A DNA stretch of 64,000 bases from Climacium dendroides (GCA_950106755.1 OX467082.1:26536001-26600000), one strand, 5' to 3'; shown: positions 1 through 13,000, numbered from the stretch's first letter. The notes: generated from the letters alone by a model not told the origin. Numbers and translations are program-made.

Positions 1-2420
1 AAAACAAAGGATTTTAGGAAACATTTGAAGGCATATACTCAATTTTTTCTAAAATAATATTTATTCATTGCAATTAGGATGAAAATGTTGTTTATATATA
101 AAATGTGTGAAATTATATTTAGAAACTCTAACTAGCATGACAACAAGATGTTAGCATTTATAGTGACATGAATTGTTTTTCACAATTTATCATACTTTAT
201 CATTAGAATTTGAGTCTTCTTACCTTAAAATTTTTAGACTACAAAATTTAAATTTAAAAATTTTGAATTTAGAACATTTTTACAATGTTAGAGGATTGAT
301 TTGAAAGTCTAAATTATAAACCTTAGTTCAATAGATAGTAAAGTAAAAAGTAAATTTAAACTTTATTTTTAGTATTTTTTAAAATGTTGAAAGCACTCAG
401 ATATAAACTAGAAGGAGAAACAAAATTGTTCATAATTTCTAAATGGAATGGAAACATGCCAAACCTAATGTTGAAATCAAAGGCTCAATAAGCACCTAAA
501 CTTTAATTGTACACGTCAAAGAACACAAATGTTTTTCTAGAGATTAATCCATTGAGAAAGAAAGAATACATTGCTAAATATTTTTCAAAAATTTTCAATA
601 TGACTTTTAAAGCCAGAGAGAAGACCCCATGTGTATTAGACAAACAAGGTTTGGAAATTCATTTAGAAAATCTCCCATGTTACTTTGGAGTAACTACTCA
701 ATTGTATTATATTGTGTAAGTGGTGGTAATTTATTAAAGTCATACTATACTTAAATTATTGCAAACTAAAATAGTATTATACAGAACTAATTTTAATCCA
801 ATTATTATTTTTGGTTCTACTAATTTGACACTAATTTTGCACCTTGAGTAATATGATAAATCAATATTTTTAGAAGGATCTATTTTAAAATTTGAATATG
901 ATTATTATTATTATTATACTTGTGTCTTCGTCTTGTGAATCTTTAGAAGAATTCAATACATCTTTGATTGTATTTTGTGAGCATTGTATTAATTTAAGAG
1001 TTTTTAAATTTTTATTTATTGGTATAATTCAAATTGACTAGGCCTTCATTTTCAAATCTTGCATGTTGAAGAAAAAACAATGTAAGGGTTGGTTTACGGG
1101 CAAGGTGAAATTATATAGACATAGACAAAAGTGAACTTCAAGATATTTATCAATAAACTCCTACAACAACGTTGCTTGGACCTTCCCATCTTCTCCTTGG
1201 ACCCTAATAACTATATCTAGCTATCATAGTTGGCATTAATTAGAGAGAGAAAATTACTCTTGAAAGGAGTTGAAAAATAAAATAAATTAATGTTGCAAAT
1301 GCTTAAATACAACAAAATAGACCAAATGGTGAAATTGAAGTAAATTAATGTTGAAAAATTTGTAGCTTAAGAAGTGTTAAAGTATCACATGTACCATTAA
1401 ATATCTAGATACTATTGTTTGTTGATATGGAGGGTTAACTTCATTGATAAGTTGTGAGTAAAATGGATGAAGATGCCCTTACAATGAAGTTTATTGTTCT
1501 TCATCAATCTTGAAAGGTTATGAGATATTTGAAGCAAGGTGGGAGTTCAAAGAAAAAACAAAGTAATTGAGTTTATATAGGAATTTCATATTTGATTTAA
1601 TCATTGTAGATTTTTTTTTCAAAATGAGATGGGAAATGAGGTCAATTAAAAAAATGTAGAAAATCAAGTTGAGTTTCACCTCCTTAAATCAAGTTGTTTT
1701 TGTTTTGGAATCTATAATAAAACTTATGGAGATGTGAACTTCAATCGTGAAAACAGTTATTACATCATTATGATTGTTTATGAATAGTTGAACTCTTTTA
1801 TGTCTTAATTTACACATACTACATGGATTGTTTCTGACTTCTATAAACCACTTGCCTTCTCTTTACAAATGAATCATTAAGTTGCTTGTAAAGATACATG
1901 AGATAAAGATGGACAAAATGCTTTATCCATACAAAAGATGTTGGAATTTAGAATAAAATTTAAAAATTAATATTTTCGTTAATTTTAAAAGAGCCTACTA
2001 AACCACTTTTCACAATTTTAATTTATTATTTGGCATTAAACGCCCCCCCAAATAGCAAGGTATGGTAATCTTATAATTACAACTAATAATAAATATTAAA
2101 TTCAAAAAGTAAATAAAAATTAATATTGATTTTTCTTCCCATATAGTCTTTATTTTTTCTCATGAATTTATATATTATAAAAGAATATTTTTTCCATGTA
2201 TTTTTTATGAATAATATAAAAATATTTGTAAATGCTAGAAAATATATGATACATGTGGCAATAAATAGGTGAATTTTCTTCAAATTTGAATTAATATAAG
2301 CTTTTGGGGTGTGGACATACTTATTCATAAAAATTTCATTCCAATTTCTTCTTGAAGTATAAACAAATGCATAAGTATTGTCATATGTAATATTATATAG
2401 ATGTTATTCTAAGTCAACTC
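1..2420. other. AT-rich intergenic DNA, no gene seen
   Basis: This stretch is strongly AT-rich, with short A/T homopolymers and a run of seven C near 2,043. The longest open frames (about 70-80 codons at 507-719 and 2,083-2,328) show no recognisable motif and have the composition of random AT-rich translation, so they are not called as genes. Confidence 0.6.
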
Positions 2421-2423
2421 TAA

Positions 2424-2580
2424 GGGCCAGTTTAGACTACAGTCAAGAAGTGCACCGGTCAGTCAAGAAGTCTTGGCCAAGACATGACTATTTGAAGCAA
2501 CCGGTGGAATGTTGGACAAGAAGAAAAAATGATAAAATAATATGTGAAGAAGTCTTGACCGGTTGTAGTCTAAACACCAT
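2424..2580. repeat. subterminal inverted repeat at the left end of the Harbinger element
   Basis: The first bases (GTTTAGACTACA at 2,431-2,442) recur in reverse complement near 2,567-2,577 (TGTAGTCTAAAC), so the left end can fold on itself. A related motif, GTAGTGTAAAC, lies near 7,405 toward the right end. Such subterminal repeats could be binding sites for the transposase or its Myb partner; that role is inferred. Confidence 0.6.
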
Positions 2581-3162
2581 CCGGAGAAGTCTTTTGGCCA
2601 ACTTCATTAAGTGAAGTCCACCGGTGAACTTCACCTCCAAGAAAATTGAAAGCGGTCAAGAAATTCCAATGTTTGAATTTTTCTTGTAACAATTTGTACT
2701 CTTGGGAGAGGTATTTATTTTGCTTTGCGCTATTTTTTACGAGTTCTTATTTTTTCCAAGTGATTTTGGTGAATCTCAAAATTTGTATGCATTAATAGTT
2801 AATTTATTTTTTGAAAATAAATGAGCATTGTTAAATTATGATAAACTTTGATGTTTTGTATGTCCTTAAAAGGTCTAATTTCAACAAAATTTATTGGAAA
2901 AGTTGCATATTCATATCTAGTTTTCTTGTTTCAAAATTCATAAACATTGAGTGAAATTTGAATGATTGATTGGTGTTTGAGTACAAGCAAGTTCAATGGA
3001 AGAAGAGTTCATGTTTTGAAAACATAGTCATAGTCCTCCAAAGAGGACAAAGAGATGTCTCATATTCATTGTGTGGAGAACTAGTGCATATCACTATATA
3101 GTTCATATGTTCTTCTCAATCTTCCTTTCAAATTTTCCTCTCATTTCTATTGATCTAGCATC

Positions 3163-4466
3163 ATGGAAGGTAGAAGAGAAAAAATCTTAGTTGCTCTTGC
3201 TCACTACAAGAGAAACATGTCCTAAATGACAAAAATCAGCCCCTCCTAAATGACAGAAATTTGACAAGTTTCTATCAATTAGGACAAAAAACTGTCTGAA
3301 TTGACAGAAAATTGTCCAAATTGACAAAAAACTGTCAATTTTCAGTCAATTAGGAGGGGCTGATTTCTGTCATTTAGGACCAATTTCTGTCACTTCGGAT
3401 ATGTTTTCTTGTAGTGTGCTATTCTTATGGTTTTGAAGCATGTAATTGTTTCAATTATGGGAATTCAAAAGGTTATTATGCATCAACACAATGGAGCAAT
3501 TATGATGATGGCTTTCATACTATTTGGGAGCAAAGAGAGAATGGTATGGAAATTTGATCGACCGGGTGGATTTATTTCACAATTTTTTCTTGCATTATAT
3601 AGTGCAAAAATGTTCAAGGACCATGTTCGGGTGAGTAAACCTACATTTTTGTACTTGTGCAATTTTCTTGCACCAATTTTGAGCAAGAAGGATACAAGAT
3701 TGAAACCTTGCATTCCAAATGAAGATAGAATTTCTTTGACTTTGCATCGATTGGATTCTGGTGATTCTTTGCAAACACTTGTTGATTTGTATGGAATGTC
3801 TAAACCTAATGCTTCTATCATTGTTCGTGAAACTTGTGAGGGAATGAAAATGCTTTTGAAACCTTTGGTTTTCCAAAAATCTACATTACATTGGATGAAG
3901 CAAATTTCTATAGACTTCGAAAGTCTGCATGGAATTTCATATATTCTTGGGGCAATAGATGGTAGTCATATTCCAATTATTGCTCCAAAAGTAGATCCTA
4001 CTTCATATTAATGTAGAAAAAGATTTTATTTAGTATTATTGTAAGGTGTGGTAGATGCTCAATGCAAATTTTGGGACTATGATTTTGGTTGGGCTGGAAG
4101 TATACATGATTGGACCCTATTTCAAAAATCAGAGATTGGAAAGAAAACTATGTTAGGAGCCTTTTTACCATACAAATTTATTGGAAATGCTACATATCCA
4201 ATGCGTCCATGGTTCTATTCACCTTTTAAGGAAGCAAAAGAAGGCTTATAAAGAAAATAGGCTCACTAGAACTTTATTCAATCTAATACTCAAATGGCTG
4301 TTGAACATGCATTTGGCATTTTGAAAGGCTGATGGAGGATATTATTGAAGAAAATCGATATGCCACTTCAAAACATTCCGGATATTGTGACAACTTGCTT
4401 ATGTCTCCACAATCTATGTATTATACATGGAGAAGAATTTGATTTTGATTGGGCAAGAACGGCTTA
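3163..4466 (+). pseudogene. PIF/Harbinger DDE transposase, interrupted by a MITE and nonsense codons
   Basis: This is the DDE nuclease that would cut and paste the element. Translation from the ATG at 3,163 is interrupted at 3,201 by a CACTA-type MITE and resumes in the same frame at 3,421. The catalytic region is recognisable: first Asp in GAIDGSHI (about 3,951-3,974), second Asp in GWAGSIHDW, and the Glu in VEHAFGILKG followed by a CLCLHN-like segment (about 4,303-4,420). This is the standard DDE_Tnp_4 pattern of plant PIF/Harbinger transposases. The frame stays open in register to 4,466 but contains several in-frame stops (4,009, 4,042, 4,249, 4,258, 4,267 and the stop after ILKG near 4,330). 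All look like point changes rather than frameshifts, which suggests relatively mild decay. The partner gene ends just downstream on the opposite strand. It is non-functional as it stands. Confidence 0.9.
3202..3416. mobile_element. CACTA-type MITE inserted in the transposase reading frame
   Basis: The 215-bp element begins CACTACAAGAGAAACATGTC and ends GTTTTCTTGTAGTG, the classical plant CACTA (En/Spm-like) terminus. Its arms are long and imperfectly inverted, with repeated short motifs around TTGACAGAAA and CAGCCCCTCC. It is flanked by TGCT on each side (3,198-3,201 and 3,417-3,420); CACTA duplications are usually 3 bp, so one matching base may be chance. It carries no coding capacity. Removing it with one flank copy rejoins the transposase frame exactly. 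Confidence 0.88.
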
Positions 4467-4468
4467 GA

Positions 4469-6497
4469 TCACCAAAAGATTCTACTTGGGTTTTGTTTTT
4501 TTGGAGGTGGTGAAGGTTTAGATTGACAAACTCCTTCATGAGATAAATTTTCAAATGCATCACAACCTGTTTCTTCCTCATCATTTTCTGCATTAACATT
4601 TGCATTGTCCATTGTAGTTGCACTAACATGTTTTTTAATAGATCCTAGTTGATGCCACCATTGATCCAAGGAGTCATAAAACTTACATTCATGTCTGTTG
4701 TTCTCAGAGATTGAATTGGCAAGCTTGTCATCTTTATAAGACTTGAAAATTTTTCAAACTTCTTCCGGTATACTTCAGCTATGTAAGAAAATTCAGGAAT
4801 TGCAGCAAGCATTCGTGCTTGAAGTCGAATCCATGTATCCACACCCGCAAAAAAATTTAATTTACTCTTCAAAGATAATAAAGCAAATGAAAATGTTCAA
4901 AGATATGAAGTAAATAAAAATGCTCAAAGACAATTTTAAAACTAATGAAATAATTTTGAGAAATTGCAAACAAGAATTTGCTAAAGTAAATAAAGAAAGT
5001 TAGGGTAGTTAAAATTTGAAATCAAATGCATACAAAACTTAAAATGTATTTTTGTAGCTTAATTACGATGAAGGAGCTACATGCCAAAAAAAATCTAGAA
5101 AATGATTGAAATTGTAGTTATAAAATTAGGGGTTGGCGCTTGCTATGCTACGCATTCATCATTAGAATTTTATTAGAATTTTTATGTATTAGATAGAATG
5201 CAGAACAAAAATTTCAATAAATCTTCAAATAAAAATGACTAAAATCTTTGTATAATTTTTTTTATAAGTAAGCATATATTGAAATAAACAATAGAAATTT
5301 ATTGAATGATGAATGAAACATATGCAGTGGTAAATACTATAAAAGATACACATACATTAGAATGCATTAGAAATTTGACTCCATTGTTACAAAAAATGAC
5401 AACCCAAATTAAAGAATTGAAAAAAAAACTTATAAATCTCAAAAACTTTGTGAACAACTTAATTGTTGTAGAATCCAAAATCGCTTCAATTGAATAAATT
5501 TCTCAAAATCATTTGGTGGTAGCAATAGAAAATTGAAATCATGAAAGCTCAAAACTCACAAAACCACAAAATCAAAGAAGTGTAAAGCCAAGAGAAACAA
5601 TGGATTTGCTACCTCTATAATATCATCCTATGGATCCTCTTTAATATCACTTCAATTGCAACAACTATATTATTTCTATGATATCATCTTTTGTAAAAAG
5701 TGATATTACAGAAGTGATTGCAAACTGCTATTCTATTTCTGTAATATCACATTGTGTGAAAATACGATTTTTATGTATACATGATTGAAAATATTTTTAT
5801 AAAATATTTAAAATAATTATTTTAAAGACTTATTTAAATCATTATCATGCATTCTATTCAAATATATCAAAATTTTACTAATATGTGATACAATGAATGC
5901 ATAGTATAGCAAGCACGAGCCCCTAGTATTAATGATAGCATTTGTGATATTACAAAGGGACTTATGATTTTAGTAGTATGATTGAAAATTGATAGATTGA
6001 TACAGAACTATATATTCCAAAATGATTTTCAAATATTCAAATAATGCTTGTATACTAAATGAAACTATGAAAGGCATACCTTGTTTTTTAGCATTCTTCT
6101 GAACCTCTCCATGCATTTCACCTCGAATTGCAATGAGTTGCTCAACATCACTATCTGGCCAATTCTTCTTTTTCTCCTCCATGTCTTCTTCCTCAATTTC
6201 TTTTCTTTTGCTTTTTTTCTTAGTTGGAGTCTTCTTCTTCACAGGTCCAGATCTTCTTTTCTTTGTGGGTTCAACAATTTAGCAATCTTCTTCATCTTGG
6301 GCTTCCTTCCCTCCAACATCCAAATTATTGTTACATGGTTGAATTTCTCCAACCAAAGGCTTACTAGTTGAAGAAGGCTTTTGAAAGTAGGGCTTGAAAG
6401 CACTCTCACTTTGAGTAGTAGGCTCAAAAAAAATTTCACTACCCACATAGTCTTCATCTTGGTTGCAAGTGAAAAGGAGTTGCGAGAAACCTGCCAT
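4469..6497 (-). pseudogene. Myb/SANT-like DNA-binding partner protein of the Harbinger element, broken
   Basis: Plant PIF/Harbinger elements carry a second gene for a Myb/SANT-like protein that works with the transposase in DNA binding and nuclear import. Here the ATG is at 6,497 (MAGFSQLL...). Exon 1 runs to about 6,082 and includes a lysine-rich stretch followed by the SANT-type motif W..S.VEQLIAIRGEMHGE. A donor follows ...KKQ (GTATGC on the - strand). Exon 2 resumes near 4,842 with DTWIRLQARMLAA and continues through an aromatic FYDSLDQWWHQLG segment to 4,469. Defects: an in-frame TAA at 6,279-6,281, a single-base deletion near 4,730 that shifts frame, and an acceptor that reads TGCGG where TGCAG is expected. 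The intron contains an unrelated repeat element (5,126-5,982). The assignment rests on motif similarity and position. Confidence 0.75.
5126..5982 (+). mobile_element. copy A of a three-copy element with asymmetric inverted repeats
   Basis: This 857-bp non-coding element lies within the intron of the Harbinger SANT gene and matches 26,001-26,866 and 59,385-59,950. Its left end (GGGGTTGGCGCTTGCTATGC) recurs in reverse complement near 5,900-5,928 (…GCAAGCACGAGCCCCTAG). About 55 bp of conserved sequence follows the right-hand inverted repeat before similarity stops at AGTAGTATGAT. A perfect 14-bp stem (5,700-5,713 with 5,737-5,750) sits in the middle. An inverted repeat that is terminal at one end and internal at the other is reminiscent of Helentron-type elements, but no transposase or Rep/helicase is present, so classification stays open. 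Confidence 0.7.
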
Positions 6498-6609
6498 CTC
6501 AAAAGGAGACAAAATAGCAACTCTGAAATACACTGAACACCATCACATTATTAGCAATTTGAAAATTAAACACAAATGCAAAACTTCCCAACAAATTCAG
6601 TTGAAATTA

Positions 6610-7030
6610 GACCTTCCAACACAAAAAGATCCAAGACACCAAAAATGCAAAACCCTAAAATTACCTTCACTTCTTTTTGAAGTGAACGTCCTTGTACAAA
6701 AATATCAATCAATCACTTGATTCTTTCTCAATGTCTATGAAATTTGGACCACAAAAACTAGACAAAATTGTGCAACTTTCAAAATAAGTCTCATAACATT
6801 TGGACCTTGCATGACAAAGATACAAGACACCAAGGTTGAAATACCTTGAGGTTACCTTCACCTCCCCTTCCACTAAACCTCCTTGTACTCAAACACCAGT
6901 CAGTCACTTGATTCTTTTTCAATGTTTATGAAATTTGTACCCCCAAAGCTAGACAAAATTGTACAACTTTCAAAATAAGTTTCATAGCATTTGGACCTTG
7001 CATGACAAAGATACAAGACGTCAAAGTTTA
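6610..7030. repeat. 191-bp tandem duplication, about 2.2 copies
   Basis: The sequence around 6,610-6,800 recurs around 6,800-6,990 with a spacing of 191 bp (for example CTTGTAC at 6,691 and 6,882; GACAAAGATACAAGAC near 6,812 and 7,003). It lies upstream of the SANT gene inside the Harbinger element and may be part of its regulatory or subterminal DNA. Confidence 0.8.
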
Positions 7031-7515
7031 TAGTAGTTCAAAAAACCTAATTTCTTCCAAACACTAAACTAATTAGGAATGCACACAAATTTTTGAACTC
7101 ACCAAGATCATTTTGGAGAATTGAGGATTTGTGAAGAGCTATGTTGATTGAGAGAGAGGAATTGTTTGGAATACTTGAATTTCTAACAAACGGAGAGTTG
7201 CAATGGCATTGCGATTTGCACGAAAAAAACAATATTTTATTGAAAGTAGTTTTTTATCAGAAGCTCAGTTTCTTGTCCGGGGGGTTGAGGCTGGACAAGA
7301 AGCTTGGCCTTTGGTCAATAACTCTTACAAAAAGTGTTGCCATCTAGGATGCCATGTCATTTTTTCATCCATGCTTGAAGTTATCTACCGGACAAGAGTT
7401 GGCCGTAGTGTAAACCCACTCCAGTTAAGAACAAGATTTGCTCCAATCATATTGCTCCATTTTCCTAGAATTCTTGACCAATGCACTTTCTGACTGTAGT
7501 CTAAACTGGCCCTAA

Positions 7516-10000
7516 ATTTGATGTTGTGTTTCTTCCAAATCTTCTATAATTAAGTGGATCTAATAATCAATGATGTACATCACACCATAATTGAATTCTT
7601 ATGCATTTATTTTATTTTATTCAAATAAAATATTGAAAATAAAATATGAAGGATACATGATTTGAATTTTGATCACATAAGTTCATCCAACTGTGAGAAT
7701 TGCATAGAAAACAATGTCAAGAATATTCTATTTTTGTAGTTGGAGACTAGGTCTGTCGGGAAAAAAGTAAGACTAAAAATAAATGTAAATTTAAAAAAAA
7801 AATTATCTTTTCAAATATTTTTTGTGAAAATAATTCCAAAAAATCTATTTTAGCATTTAGCAAAATTTTATTTTTTGAAAAAAAAATATTTGATGGAAAT
7901 ATGTTGACCTTTTATTTATTGTAAATTTGTTTTAATCCCATAAATTCAAATGTACATTCAATTTCAAAGTGCTTATAAGGTATGGGAGCTTGCTTAATCC
8001 ATCTTGTAATTGTAAGAAGAAGATTGAGCACCCAAAATGACTAAAAATATTGCATGTATTTATAGACCTAATTCAATTATTCAATATACTATCTTCAATC
8101 AATAAATAGTCATAATACTATGAATTCAAAAGCATACATCAATCTTCTTTTACATGATAATTTGACTAGGAAAATAAATTTTGTATCATAATGCCAAATG
8201 AATCATTTTGATCATTTTATAATTTTTAATAATTTTTAATAATTTTTAAATTAAATATGCTTGTTATGAATGATTCAATCTTAATATAGAAAAATATTGA
8301 TGTATCACAATTTTAAATGATCTTTAAAATATTTTAAAATTATTAGTTGTTATTATTTATTATTTTCATGATACAAAATTATGATAGATGTGGTCAGTAT
8401 CATTTGAAATATCATTGCAGATTTTGTAAGTTTTAATTTTCAAATATGTACTTAAAATTCATTAAAATTCAAATAAATTAAATGATAACATATTCATAAG
8501 TATTCTTTGACAATCAACCAAAAGATATATAACATTTGTAGTTAGAAGCATGTAAACATTTATACTATGTAAAGAAACATATATAGTTGATTTTTTTAAA
8601 ATAATGTTTAACATTGACAATGAAAAGACTTCATAGCTCAAGTTTAAAAGAAGATTTTTCCTTTTACACATATACAACGCATAATGTCATGATCCAAGCA
8701 CAAGCCCCCGATACTTAAATGTACATGTGATTGTAACATGGATCATGTTTTCTAAAACCCTAGATTTACATATGCATGCATATAAACTTGAATGATCAAC
8801 TTTTGTAATTGAATGTATAGGTTATTATCTCCTAAAAAACACCACACAACATTTAGTGCACATTGGTATAGGGTTAAAATATCAAATTCAATAATGTCAA
8901 CTATGTCCTATGTGGAAATAAATACATTGATATAGATATATGGATCAAATATATGGGTATAAATATGACTATAAATTTACAAGATACATTGAGGCATGTC
9001 ATTATCCCATATCACTTTACACTCCCAAACTGTGAATCATAATATAAATGAATACTTGAGGCATACTTGAAAAAATTAGTCATTTAAGAAAATGCTTAAA
9101 GTAAATCATGGTAGCTCAACCAGCTCTCTTTATTTTGCATGGTCTCCTCAATATCTCTTCAAAAATATGAATTACTAGTGTTCCTTCTATCAAATCATGT
9201 CTATTCCTTACCATTTTCTAATTTTTACTCTAGAATGCTTGAATATCACTACTCCAACTAATTAGATTTTCTAATTAAAAGATAATACTTTGATATGTTT
9301 ATTATTGGTAATTAATAAAAATTAAAAACCTCACTAAATAAATTGTTCATTAAAATTTGAAACCTAAATTTTTTTTCATTGAAAATTTTATTAGGATCAT
9401 AATGCACCTAATCTATAAAAACTTCTTCTTCCCCAAATTTTCTTAAGTTTGAGCATACATGTAAGCAAAAGCCTATTTTGAAGAAGTCTATAAAATACTA
9501 CTATTATTTTTAGATGCCACTTATAGTATAGGTACAAATCTAATGAGGAAACTGACACTCAATTTCCAACTCAAAATTCCTACTTTACATACAAAAGTGC
9601 AATTCAAACTTCAAAATCACAAATATGATATGCTATTAGTTTTTTCTCTTTGTAGGTAATTCATCAATAAATCAAAGATAAATTATGATTTGAATTTCCT
9701 TTTCAATTTTTATTATGCATTTTTGAAGTATTAGACCAATGTTTCAAATGTTATTATATTTTATAAAATTATATAGTAAAGCGTTTTGTGATTGTTTTAA
9801 TTCCACATTCTAATGTTTGAAATTTATTTTTATTATTGAAATAAGGAATTATAGTACAATTGTATGTCTATCTTCATATAGAAAGCAATTGACAGATGGA
9901 TGAACACTTTTTGCATGCAATTTGTTATCTCTACTTGCCTGCATTTGAAAATCTTAGGGTAATATATTTTATATTAAAATTTTGTCTTTTATTCCATATT
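7516..10000. other. AT-rich DNA; possible degenerate end of the copy A family near 8,670-8,716
   Basis: No gene is supported. Simple repeats of AATTTTTAAT occur at 8,220-8,250. Near 8,677-8,716 the string CCAAGCACAAGCCCCCGATACTT, split around mismatches, resembles the right inverted repeat of the element at 5,126-5,982. No matching left end was found, so this would be a fragment at most. Confidence 0.4.
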
Positions 10001-13000
10001 TTATTATAAATAATCTTTTTTGTTTGATGTTAAAAATTAAATTAAAATTAAAATAAAGATTGATTACCTGAATGGTTGAAGTATAGATGTCTCGTGCAAT
10101 CCATGGCTTGCAACATGTGTATTGTGCTCTTTGCTCTGTAATTGGAATTGCTTCTAGTCTCTACATTTACAACGTTATAATTTATTAGATTTTTTAAAAT
10201 TTTATTAGTTGACTTTTCAAGCAATTTGATATTCAAGCAATCATTTAATTATATAAGATTACTTAATCATTTTTAAAATTTGCAATGAAAAAAGGTGAAT
10301 AATAAAAAAATAGAGAATGACATGTGCACCTCTTGTGATCTACAACAATTATTAAGATGCAAGTATGATCCAAGTGGACCAACCAAAACTCTTTTTGAAG
10401 GAGGTTGAAGGACATCCCTTGGCTCTAGAATTCCAACAATTGGATTTCTTTGTATAACTGTGGTACATCGATGTCATGAAATGCTTATAAAAAATTTGTA
10501 ATTGAAAATACCAAAAAGACTATAAAACAATGATAGAATAAGCATAGTTTTAAGCCAAATTAGCACATTTCAAAAATAATATACTATTTTTTATTGAAAA
10601 AACTGAAGAGTGATGTAGATAAAATTACAAGTACACAAATAATTATGTAAATGCTACAAAACTTAGGATTGAAATAAATTGTATATCACAAAGGATAGAA
10701 AAATATGGATAATAAAATATAATAATAGTAGTAATAATAAAAAATTTACCTGAGTGGTGTTCTTTTCCATCATGTAGTATTCGAAGTCTTCTAGGTGGTT
10801 TAGCACATAGACAATCCTGTACATAATATATATGATCAAAACTTCTAGAAAAGCTTTGCATATTATAATGTGGTTGTTTATGCAAATAAATCAATTGATC
10901 TCAATAGTAAGCCATTTGTAAGAAATTGGATAATCTAATAAATACTATGTTGTTACCACAATAATTACCAAAGTAAAAGTAATTTTTAAATTCTTGTATT
11001 TATAAAAACTTCAAAATTCAATAACTTTCACACTATAGGTCCAAACTTCACAAAACTAAGCATGTGCACCCTTCCTCACTGAGAGCTTTCTGACCATACC
11101 AAGCATGTGACTAGGGGATGCACAGTCTAGGAGATCTCACTATAACAAACAAGCAAACAAAACAAAACAAACAATAAAAAAACAAAAAACAAAACCTAAC
11201 TTAATGGATGGATAGTGTACTTTGGATGTTTGAAAATGATCAATGTAGCCTTCAGGAATGAAACGCCTTGATCCATTTAAACATTCTACATTCATCAAAT
11301 AATGCATGGGTGAATATTGAGTTCATTCCATCAAATAGTATATCAATCAATCTAAAATGTGAATTCAAGAATATTGTAGCATTTAGTGATGCGGTTGGAA
11401 TATTGTTCTTAATCAACATCAGTTTTGTCAGGGATTTAGTACTAAATTTGGATATAGTAGACGGTTGTAGATTATCAACATGCATTGGCTCATCAATGTG
11501 CAAGAAATTCTCACCTACAATTTAATAGACATTGAACACAATTAGTTCTAGTGATGCATAAAGTGAGTAGCACAATCATTGATATTATAAGACTTGTTTA
11601 TAAAAATTCAAACATGAATTTATATTTATAAACAAAATAATCTTTCATTCAATTATGATATTGGGAGCAAAGATTTTTTTTGAAACATTGGACTAACACG
11701 GCCAATACATGGATGAGTCATGTTCTTTGTCATTGAAGAGTTGATATTGGGGGTGTTGTTTTTGGCACAATACATTTCATTTCTTAATTTCCTCTGCACT
11801 CACATCCAACATATTGATATTGTTTTTTTATACCAATATTTATATACTAAGCTAAAAAAGTTAAATATTTAAGCAAATGCCAAATCAAGTGAAATAGGAA
11901 ATATTGCTTTTGTTTTGTTTTTCTTTCATTATTTTCTTGACATGGAGGTATTGCAAGACATTTTTCTTCAAGTGACTGACATTCCAAGGATGGGCTTGAG
12001 ATGCATTTTGGACTTTGGCATGGGCTTTCATTCTTTGATGCATGTGAAGATGTTTCAACCTCTTGAATCTTGTTATATTTAAGACTATTTATATTCATTT
12101 CTATATTTTGCTATCTTTTATTGAACTCATATTCACTGACTTGTAGATTCAGACATATATCACATAGTTGCCAAGCCCTGACTATATAGCAACTATTACC
12201 TTGAGTTGTAGGTTTAATGCCTAAATGCTTAATTGACATGGTCTTTTAAGAATGTCATGATTTTCTTCAATATCTTGTTGTAAGTTCTTACATTTACCTT
12301 CAAAAATGACTAAAAAATTAAGAAGTTTTATGGAGATTGAATATAGACAAATTATATTATTAGAAATTCTTGGTGTTGAATTTTAGTGTTGTAGCAGGGA
12401 CGTGCAATATCGCTTTGATGCTTCATTTTTCAATTTGATGAATATCTACCATGAAAATTATTATAGTCTTACAAAGATGATTGCTACTACACTTTTCATT
12501 AAATCAAGATAAATTTCAAATGCAAGAAAAAATTCATAAATCTTCAAGTTTATAGATTAGACTATTCATTTGATCATATTGCATTGCAAATAATAAAAGT
12601 AATTTTTTTTTAGAATATTGTTATTTTATTTATATAATTATATTATATTATTGATCATTTTGGTAGATCTTGTATTCTTGGAGGATATTACAAAATCCTT
12701 TACGAAAAACAAGCATTTAGTACTATATTCTAAAAATGAATTTATTTTGCAATGTAGACCACTTGATATTTTCTACATCATCAAAAATTTGAATGTATTG
12801 CTCACCATGTATTAAATGTGTTTGCAAATAAATATTTGTTTTTTACTAAAATAATTAAAAATATTTAGAGATTCTATTGACTATAATTTTGACATGTATT
12901 TGATGAAATTGGTCAATTTGAAACAATGACATTTTATTTTTTAATATATTTGTAGGATTTGACAAAGTAACGTCACTGAATAATACAGAGCTTGTGATAT

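Larger units (their letters stand above)
2424..7512 (+). mobile_element. PIF/Harbinger DNA transposon, complete ends, decayed genes
   Basis: The element starts GGGCCAGTTTAGACTACAGT and ends with its reverse complement apart from a few mismatches further in (last bases CTGGCCC). It is flanked on both sides by TAA (2,421-2,423 and 7,513-7,515), the 3-bp TWA duplication typical of PIF/Harbinger. Inside are the two genes expected of this superfamily: a DDE transposase on the + strand (3,163-4,466) and a Myb/SANT-like protein on the - strand (4,469-6,497), arranged tail to tail. Both are broken by stop codons, and the SANT gene also by a frameshift, so the copy cannot be autonomous. Two other elements are nested in it (3,202-3,416 and 5,126-5,982). 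The length of about 5.1 kb includes roughly 1.1 kb of nested DNA. Confidence 0.92.

Noticed and set aside
3483..3876. Opposite-strand ORFs over the Harbinger transposase
   Set aside because: They are shadows of the + strand coding sequence, which carries the DDE motifs.
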